From contig NZ_FOUX01000003.1 in the NCBI RefSeq assembly GCF_900114995.1, positions 1,116,001-1,180,000 on the forward strand: DNA of 64,000 bases, written 5' to 3'. A program made the translations under genes and the position numbers. This document shows, in pieces, positions 58,840 through 64,000 of this stretch (positions within the stretch are counted from its first letter, which is position 1; the number at the start of each line of letters is the position of its first letter). The notes beneath the pieces are model-generated. The model did not search any database, was not told the DNA's origin, and saw only the letters and a list, made by a program, of their open reading frames with translations. Origin of the DNA: Chitinophaga sp. YR627. Lineage in GTDB: Bacteria > Bacteroidota > Bacteroidia > Chitinophagales > Chitinophagaceae.

Positions 58840-58857
58840 TTTTCACTTAAGTTAAAA
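58840..58857. promoter_or_regulatory. Second copy of the 18-bp palindrome
   Basis: TTTTCACTTAAGTTAAAA differs at one base from the copy at 58105-58122. The two copies share ACTTAAGTTAAAATG, identical for 15 bases. Confidence 0.55.
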
Positions 58858-58883
58858 TGGAAGATTTGAATCATGCACAGTAA

Positions 58884-59624
58884 TTAGTGTTTGATAAGCT
58901 CGATCAAAATGGCTAAAAACGTCAGTGAAAGTAAAAATGTAAGCATCCCTAATAAATAGGCTGTTAATGCTTTTACATAGCTGGCGACTTTATTTGGGTC
59001 AAAGAATTGCCCGATCGCCCATGTAACATATAATACCGATAAGGGCCCTGAAATCTTCATCATGCTTGATTGGGTCAGTCCTTCGACCAATGCGAAGACT
59101 GCAAAGATCAGCATACCGATTCCCATTACAAAACATAACAAGATCAGTATCTCAAAGAAGTTATAATCATACTTTTTAAAAAAGAGCCTGGTCCAGAAAG
59201 AAATGCCTAGCCCCATTATGATATTTGAATAACCATAGTGATGTTGCACCCATTCGAAAATTGATTTCATGGCACCTTGTTCCGTTCCTTGTTCCGTTGG
59301 GTGATATGATATATACTGGTTTTCGATATGAAACGCGTTATTGATCAGTGTATAGATGAGTGAGGTGATAATGATGAATATGATTGGTTTTACCAATCTG
59401 CTCCTGTTTTCAACAATAAAGCCTTTTACATTTTTCCCAGGTCTTACTAACAATTCTTTGATGGTATAAAATATTCCCTTTTCAAAATGCAGGACATGCC
59501 AGATTTCATGTAAGATATAGTCTTTATCAACTCTTTTAAGTTGCATCGGCTGACCACAATTGCCACAGAATTTATTGTCGACTGTGATATTGCAGTTTTT
59601 GCAGGTCACTGTATTGGTGTGCAT
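58884..59624 (-). CDS. DUF3667 family membrane protein with zinc ribbon
   Basis: 246 residues from the ATG at 59624 (a longer frame to 59690 has no good start). The N-terminus has a zinc ribbon (CKNCNITVDNKFCGNCG), followed by EIWHVLHFEKGIFYTIKELL and five predicted membrane helices (about 75-100, 130-150, 155-180, 190-210 and 220-245). This matches the DUF3667 family, whose role is unknown. It is convergent with the Crp-like gene. Confidence 0.88.
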   Translation of the reverse strand: MHTNTVTCKNCNITVDNKFCGNCGQPMQLKRVDKDYILHEIWHVLHFEKGIFYTIKELLVRPGKNVKGFIVENRSRLVKPIIFIIITSLIYTLINNAFHIENQYISYHPTEQGTEQGAMKSIFEWVQHHYGYSNIIMGLGISFWTRLFFKKYDYNFFEILILLCFVMGIGMLIFAVFALVEGLTQSSMMKISGPLSVLYVTWAIGQFFDPNKVASYVKALTAYLLGMLTFLLSLTFLAILIELIKH

Positions 59625-59830
59625 AGTGGTATAGTTTATTAGGTAGAAGCGTTTATTATATTTTGGTTGTTGAAAAAGATATTTCTGCAAAACTCAGTAG
59701 ATTAACATTTGCAGCGGCTACACTTTAGTGTAGAATTGCTGATATATCAATTGTTGCCGTAAGCGCCTGATCCTGCTGGCGCCCCTGACCCTCGGGAAAT
59801 TAGTGTTAACTTTAACTATAAACCCCCGAT

Positions 59831-60598
59831 ATGTTAAAACGGACGCGACAAAGGAAATATCTCATTAAAAGATGCCTTAAAGTGAGACGTCGCCTGCGAA
59901 CTTTTGCCAGCTCCGGAGAACAACAGGAATTACACAAGCTACGTGTAGAACTGAAAAAATTAAAAGCCTTTATAAAATTGGTGACGCTGTATCGTGGAAA
60001 CAAGCAGCTTGCTGTACAGCTACGTTCCATCAGGCTGGTATTTCATCATGCAGGAGTCATCAGAGAGGCGGATCTTAATCTGCAAATGATGCAACAGTTT
60101 CATATCAACCGGCCAGCTGTTAAAGATAAAGCAGGACGTATCCTTCAGCAGGAGCCAGGGAAATTCCGTTCTCATGTGACGCATTATGATCATCTCATAA
60201 AGGATCTGGTGAGATCTCTGCTGAGATTGATACGTCCTTTACGGGATAGGAAACTGAAACGATGGATAGACAAACAGGTGGAAAAGATCGCTGTTATTGT
60301 AACAGGGACACCGACGGATCAGTTGCATACAGCCCGAAAGCGGATCAAGCATCTTGGCTATATTTATGAGATCTGTCCTAAGCACCTGAGGAATAAACTA
60401 GCGTTAAATGCGGATTATCTTGATCAGTTGCAGGATGTGATCGGGGAGTGGCATGATATGGATGTAGCGATCAGATTGCTGGATGCGCATAATGGGAGAA
60501 ATCAGGCAGGGCTTGATAAATTGCGTAAGCAGCGGGAGCAGGAAGAGAAAGAGATTTTGAAGAAGGGAAAGCATTTTGAGGAGAAGGTGTTGAATTGA
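59831..60598 (+). CDS. CHAD domain protein
   Basis: 255-residue helical protein. The CHAD domain is recognised by LHKLRVELKKLKAF (residue 36) and LHTARKRIKHLGYIYE (near 163), with conserved His and basic residues. CHAD domains bind polyphosphate and are found on polyphosphate granules or with CYTH phosphatases; no CYTH is fused here. It is on its own strand, followed by a hairpin at 60601-60626. The rest of the polyphosphate genes are not in the window. Confidence 0.9.
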   Translation: MLKRTRQRKYLIKRCLKVRRRLRTFASSGEQQELHKLRVELKKLKAFIKLVTLYRGNKQLAVQLRSIRLVFHHAGVIREADLNLQMMQQFHINRPAVKDKAGRILQQEPGKFRSHVTHYDHLIKDLVRSLLRLIRPLRDRKLKRWIDKQVEKIAVIVTGTPTDQLHTARKRIKHLGYIYEICPKHLRNKLALNADYLDQLQDVIGEWHDMDVAIRLLDAHNGRNQAGLDKLRKQREQEEKEILKKGKHFEEKVLN

Positions 60599-60600
60599 TT

Positions 60601-60626
60601 GGCCTGTTGTACTAATACAACAGGCC
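60601..60626. terminator. Hairpin between CHAD and a small gene
   Basis: A perfect 11-bp stem (60601-60611 with 60616-60626) has a four-base loop between convergent genes. It lacks a strong T-run, so termination is less certain. Confidence 0.5.
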
Positions 60627-60634
60627 AGGCAATA

Positions 60635-61138
60635 TTATTTCCAGCTAATTGCAAGGTCTTTAAATTCCAGGTCTATCGTCTTTAATGTCTCGCCCGTATA
60701 ATAGGCGACTGATACCAATTTGAATATTTTTACAGCCGGTAATACTTTACTGAATTTGACTACAGTTTTTATAGGCGTGTCCGTATAAATTTTATTTATT
60801 ATTGACGCACTACCTATCTTAATATCGAGAAATTCATATTCATTCCCTTCCATATCAATGGCGACAGCTTTACTAAAGTGAAAGTCCCGATTCACATCGT
60901 GATTTACCAATGTTAGTATGACTGAAGCCGTCTGTTCTTTTGCGGCGCCTTCCACTTTAAGAAGATTAAAGTCGATTTTGGAAGAAGTGATTGTCTTTGT
61001 TGGTGTACTGATCTTTAATGCATTTTTCAAATATTCATTTTCCTTTTTCAGGTCATCGCAGCTTGCTTGTGCATTGGTAGATTGATAGGTGAATAAAAAG
61101 CTCAATAATAATAAAATCGGGGAAATGAATCTGGTCAT
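60635..61138 (-). CDS. Hypothetical exported protein
   Basis: 167 residues with a signal peptide (ending TNAQA near 24). The mature part begins with a coiled CDDLKKENEYLKNAL segment and continues as a beta-rich domain with SVILTLVNHDVNRDFHFSKA. No family recognised. It and the lipoprotein gene upstream are on the same strand, 55 bases apart. Confidence 0.75.
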   Translation of the reverse strand: MTRFISPILLLLSFLFTYQSTNAQASCDDLKKENEYLKNALKISTPTKTITSSKIDFNLLKVEGAAKEQTASVILTLVNHDVNRDFHFSKAVAIDMEGNEYEFLDIKIGSASIINKIYTDTPIKTVVKFSKVLPAVKIFKLVSVAYYTGETLKTIDLEFKDLAISWK

Positions 61139-61193
61139 GAATGATATATTTTAGGGTTACGAAATAGCGATACTTGAGTAGTGGAAATTATAC

Positions 61194-61628
61194 CTACTGT
61201 GATACTTTATGGTAGATAAATTTCGCTCCCTTCTTTGAGGTGATTTCAATCGTTTTGTTCTTTTCGTCAATGGTCATTATTTTGACCTCACCGGAAAAAG
61301 GATCTGTTATTCTGAGCGTCATGTCACTGGTCTGAAGTGTTGCAGTTCTTATGTCTTTGGAGCCATGATTATTCCAAACGCCTGCTTTTTTATTTACCGG
61401 CCGTTCAGGATCATCTTCCTTGGCAGCGGACCATGTTGCTATCGTTTGTACATCAAATTTGTCATCGGCAGTTGGCCTGATTTCCATAGTGTCTTTAAAA
61501 TAGTCAAATTCGTTTTCGCCTTCATAAGCATAAAGTCCGGCAATGTCTTTATGTGAAGGGGAGCAATTTGTCATACTTAACACCGATAATAAACTGATAA
61601 TAATGAATGGGCCTTTTGATGGTTTCAT
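61194..61628 (-). CDS. Hypothetical lipoprotein
   Basis: 144 residues from the ATG at 61628, with a lipoprotein signal (MTNCSPS, lipobox Cys near 22). The mature part is rich in charged residues with DKFDVQTIATWSAAKEDD, and may form a small beta barrel. I do not recognise the family. It may be co-transcribed with the exported protein gene downstream. Confidence 0.75.
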   Translation of the reverse strand: MKPSKGPFIIISLLSVLSMTNCSPSHKDIAGLYAYEGENEFDYFKDTMEIRPTADDKFDVQTIATWSAAKEDDPERPVNKKAGVWNNHGSKDIRTATLQTSDMTLRITDPFSGEVKIMTIDEKNKTIEITSKKGAKFIYHKVSQ

Positions 61629-62061
61629 AAGCAATTATTTAGTTGATAAAGCTGAATATGGTCGTGAATATTAGTATGGGTTAATCAAACCAGTATTAAG
61701 ATAAGAAAAAATAGGGGATTGGATAATGTATGTCTTAAAAAAGCTGCACAATAGACAATCATCAGGGCAATCTCCATTTCCCTGAATTACCTGGAGTACA
61801 TTTTTCCCGCCTGCTGCTCAGAACACTTATATAACATTTATTCTTCCGATTCCTCCGTTGATGCCGCTTTAAAGCGATGCCCGCTTTAGCTGGTTATTTG
61901 CCCGTTTCCCGCTGATTGTTCCATCAAACCCTGATGATTGCGGCTTCATTTGCAGCATAAATCTGACAAATGAATTTTTACCAGAAGCACTTTACTTCCT
62001 CCGCCGAAAATCTTCCGCGCTCCCGTAATACTTGCGCTGCAATCTTACCAAACGCTCACGT
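61629..62061. other. Intergenic interval, no gene recognised
   Basis: About 430 bases. The left half is AT-rich and contains the lipoprotein promoter on the minus strand; the right half is richer in C and T, with CCCGCTTTAGCTGG and CCCGTTTCCCGCTG. No ORF with start, tRNA or strong hairpin was found. The base composition changes here, at the border to the GMC/Gfo genes. Confidence 0.4.
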
Positions 62062-63597
62062 ATGAATAGCTACGATGTTATTGTAATCGGAAGTGGTTTT
62101 GGAGGCTCGATGGCTGCTAAGCCGCTTGTTGATGCCGGAATGAAAGTGCTCATGTTAGAGCGCGGTGACTGGGTAAAGCGCAGTGTCGAAGAAAACTGGG
62201 GGCCAAAAGGCTCCATTGATCTTTCTCCTTTTTACGATAAATCTTCCCAGTTGCATGTACCCGTTGGTGGTAATAAGCCAACTATGGGCTTGTATTCGTG
62301 CGTAGGCGGGCCATCGGCTTTTTATGGTGGTGTATCTTTTCGTTTTCGTGAGGCTGACTTTGAAAAGAATGAGCAGATCGAGGGAAAGGACGCGCAGGGC
62401 TGGCCCATTAAATATGACGACCTGGAAAGCTATTATACGCAGGCCGAGGGTATATTGAATATATCGGGCGAAACGGATACTGATCCAACTGAACCACGCC
62501 GTAGTGCACCACTGCCGCAACATGCACCTGCTTTGGCCAATATATCCCGAAAGGTAAAATCAAGCGCGCAAAAATTAGGACTGCACCCTTTTCAGTTGCC
62601 GTTAGCTATTAATTACGAAGATAGCAGTCGCCAGACCTGCCTTAGCTGCAAAACCTGCGATACTTTTGCCTGTGCAGTAAGTGCGAAGAATGACCTGGCT
62701 ACCATCCTTATCCCTCAGCTTATGGCAAAGGGTATGGAGCTAAGGCACAATATGGTGGTTACCAGATTAAACGTACTGGGCCGCCGTATTGTAAGCATAG
62801 AATGCGTATCGAAAACGACAAAACAGCAGCACATATTTAAGGCCGGTAAAATTATACTGGCTGCTGGTGCATTAGGTTCACCGCATATCCTGTTATCATC
62901 TGGTCTGCAGCACTACAATCCTGGTGGTGATGTAGTGGGTCGTTACCTGATGCGGCATTTAAATGCCATCATATTTGGCATTTTCCCTGGCGTTGCCGAT
63001 AAGGAAGGACGTTTTCATAAACAGCTGGCTATATTGGATTATTATTTTGGTCATCCTAAAGCCCCTGAGTTTAATAAAATAGGCAGTTTACAGCAAATGC
63101 CGACCCCTCCGGGCAGTGTAGTTGAAAATGAGTTAAAGAATGTATTAGGGAAAATACTTAGTCCGGCGGTAAAGCTGTTAAGTGGCTTGCTGGCCATAGT
63201 TGAAGACCAGCCGCAATACAATAACGCGTTAACTATTGATCCCGCTTTTCCCGATGAATTTGGATTACCCCGTGTTGTTATCAACCACAGCTATAGCGAG
63301 AGAGACAACGCCGCAATGAAAATTTTAACCGAAGAGGGTAAAAAGATCATGAAAGGGGCGGGGGCATTAACCCATTATATACATAAGATCCGCACGTTTT
63401 CACATGCGGTGGGTACGGTACGTATGGGTTTGAACGAAAAGACATCTGCCCTTGACGAAAATTGCCGTTTCAGGGGAATTGATAATTTATATGTTACCGA
63501 TGGTAGCGTAATGCCAACATCAGCGGCACTGAACCCAAGCCTTACAATTGCCGCAAATGCACTACGGGTGGGCGAACTTATCACCAGATTAAATTGA
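62062..63597 (+). CDS. GMC family oxidoreductase
   Basis: 511 residues from the ATG at 62062; a TTG at 62032 would add ten. The FAD motif is YDVIVIGSGFGGSMAAKPL near the N-terminus, and the C-terminal GMC segment has FSHAVGTVRMG (catalytic His) and LNPSLTIAANALR (catalytic Asn). A cysteine-rich motif TCLSCKTCDTFAC near 205 is unusual and may bind a metal. Predicted to oxidise an alcohol or sugar. A Gfo/Idh/MocA gene follows seven bases later on the same strand, so both probably belong to one sugar-modification operon. Confidence 0.9.
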   Translation: MNSYDVIVIGSGFGGSMAAKPLVDAGMKVLMLERGDWVKRSVEENWGPKGSIDLSPFYDKSSQLHVPVGGNKPTMGLYSCVGGPSAFYGGVSFRFREADFEKNEQIEGKDAQGWPIKYDDLESYYTQAEGILNISGETDTDPTEPRRSAPLPQHAPALANISRKVKSSAQKLGLHPFQLPLAINYEDSSRQTCLSCKTCDTFACAVSAKNDLATILIPQLMAKGMELRHNMVVTRLNVLGRRIVSIECVSKTTKQQHIFKAGKIILAAGALGSPHILLSSGLQHYNPGGDVVGRYLMRHLNAIIFGIFPGVADKEGRFHKQLAILDYYFGHPKAPEFNKIGSLQQMPTPPGSVVENELKNVLGKILSPAVKLLSGLLAIVEDQPQYNNALTIDPAFPDEFGLPRVVINHSYSERDNAAMKILTEEGKKIMKGAGALTHYIHKIRTFSHAVGTVRMGLNEKTSALDENCRFRGIDNLYVTDGSVMPTSAALNPSLTIAANALRVGELITRLN

Positions 63598-63603
63598 CAG
63601 TTT

Positions 63604-64000
63604 ATGTCGACCTATAAAAAAGTAGAAGGCCAGATACGAATCGTTTTTCTGGGCTGCGGGGCAATAGCTGCTAAACATGCCAGAAGGCTCCACGGTTTGC
63701 TCCACGGTTTTGCAGGTATAGAGCTGTATTTTGCCAGCCGTACCGAAAGCAAGGCCAGGGAATATGCTGATAAATACAAGGGCAAGGGTTTTTTTTCTTC
63801 ATATACGGCGGCCATCCAATCGCCAGTTGTATCCGTAGTCTTCATTTGTACTCCACCGGATAGCCACCTGGCATTATCCATAGAAGCAATGACTGCAGGT
63901 AAACATGTGATATGTGAAAAACCATCGTTTTTCCGTTCAACAGATTTTGATATCATTGATAAGCTTCGCCAGGAAAAAGGAGTTCAGCTGTTTGTCGCCG
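63604..64000 (+). CDS. Gfo/Idh/MocA oxidoreductase, truncated at the window edge
   Basis: The first 132 residues of a larger protein are visible; the end lies beyond the window. The Rossmann segment IVFLGCGAIAAKHA near residue 13 binds NAD(P), and FICTPPDSHL and VICEKPSFF near 80-105 are the usual family motifs, including the EKP lysine. No signal peptide. It starts six bases after the GMC oxidoreductase stop. Predicted to be a sugar dehydrogenase or related enzyme. Confidence 0.9.
   Translation, partial: MSTYKKVEGQIRIVFLGCGAIAAKHARRLHGLLHGFAGIELYFASRTESKAREYADKYKGKGFFSSYTAAIQSPVVSVVFICTPPDSHLALSIEAMTAGKHVICEKPSFFRSTDFDIIDKLRQEKGVQLFVA

Overview
This window most probably comes from a Bacteroidota chromosome, with Chitinophagaceae (Chitinophaga-like) the best guess. 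This is inferred from gene content: promoters of the TTTG / TAnnTTTG type, few Shine-Dalgarno sequences, PorT-like barrel, DUF4349, DUF3667, DUF5995 and WG-repeat proteins, TlpA-type lipid or envelope proteins, and many AraC, Crp and one-component regulators. No rRNA, prophage, IS element or CRISPR array was seen. One tRNA gene (Glu, anticodon TTC) is present.

Layout. 1-5.2 kb is housekeeping: rimM-trmD-rplS, tatA, gatA and a MltD-like lytic transglycosylase. 5.2-15.5 kb holds a CPA2 antiporter, a Tat-exported phospholipase C, an SDR reductase, a SufE-like protein with no cysteine, a WG-repeat protein, a DUF4349 protein and a thiolase. 15.5-21 kb holds topB and a probable signalling pair: a receiver fused to a thioredoxin-reductase-like flavoprotein, and a soluble histidine kinase with a cNMP-binding domain. 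21-32.2 kb is a regulatory block: an esterase, two related AraC regulators, two consecutive sigma-54 activators (one with four GAF domains), an alpha/beta hydrolase, OsmC and a Tat-exported Gfo/Idh protein. 32.4-50.9 kb is a mixture of envelope, signalling and redox genes, including a degenerate receiver, a GT-C-type membrane protein, a ClC channel, GH16, a PAS kinase with a single-domain response regulator, an NDH-2-like flavoprotein with Rrf2, and a Crp/DJ-1 divergent pair with a textbook TGTGA-N6-TCACA operator.

51-56 kb is the most unusual part. A 693-residue protein without a signal peptide joins a low-complexity N-terminus, a very basic segment resembling a eukaryotic nuclear localisation signal, and an endonuclease/exonuclease/phosphatase (EEP, DNase I/CdtB-like) domain with a large helical insertion. 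It is followed by a small lipoprotein and an SMI1/KNR4-HEAT protein; SMI1/KNR4 is a common immunity fold in polymorphic toxin systems. I propose an exported effector nuclease with possible protective partners; no delivery apparatus is in the window. 56-64 kb holds an aldo/keto reductase with an AraC regulator, a Crp-like gene bracketed by two 18-bp palindromes, DUF3667, CHAD, small envelope proteins, a GMC oxidoreductase and a truncated Gfo/Idh gene at the right edge.

Most unidirectional and convergent ends carry strong, often perfect hairpins, many of which look like bidirectional terminators.
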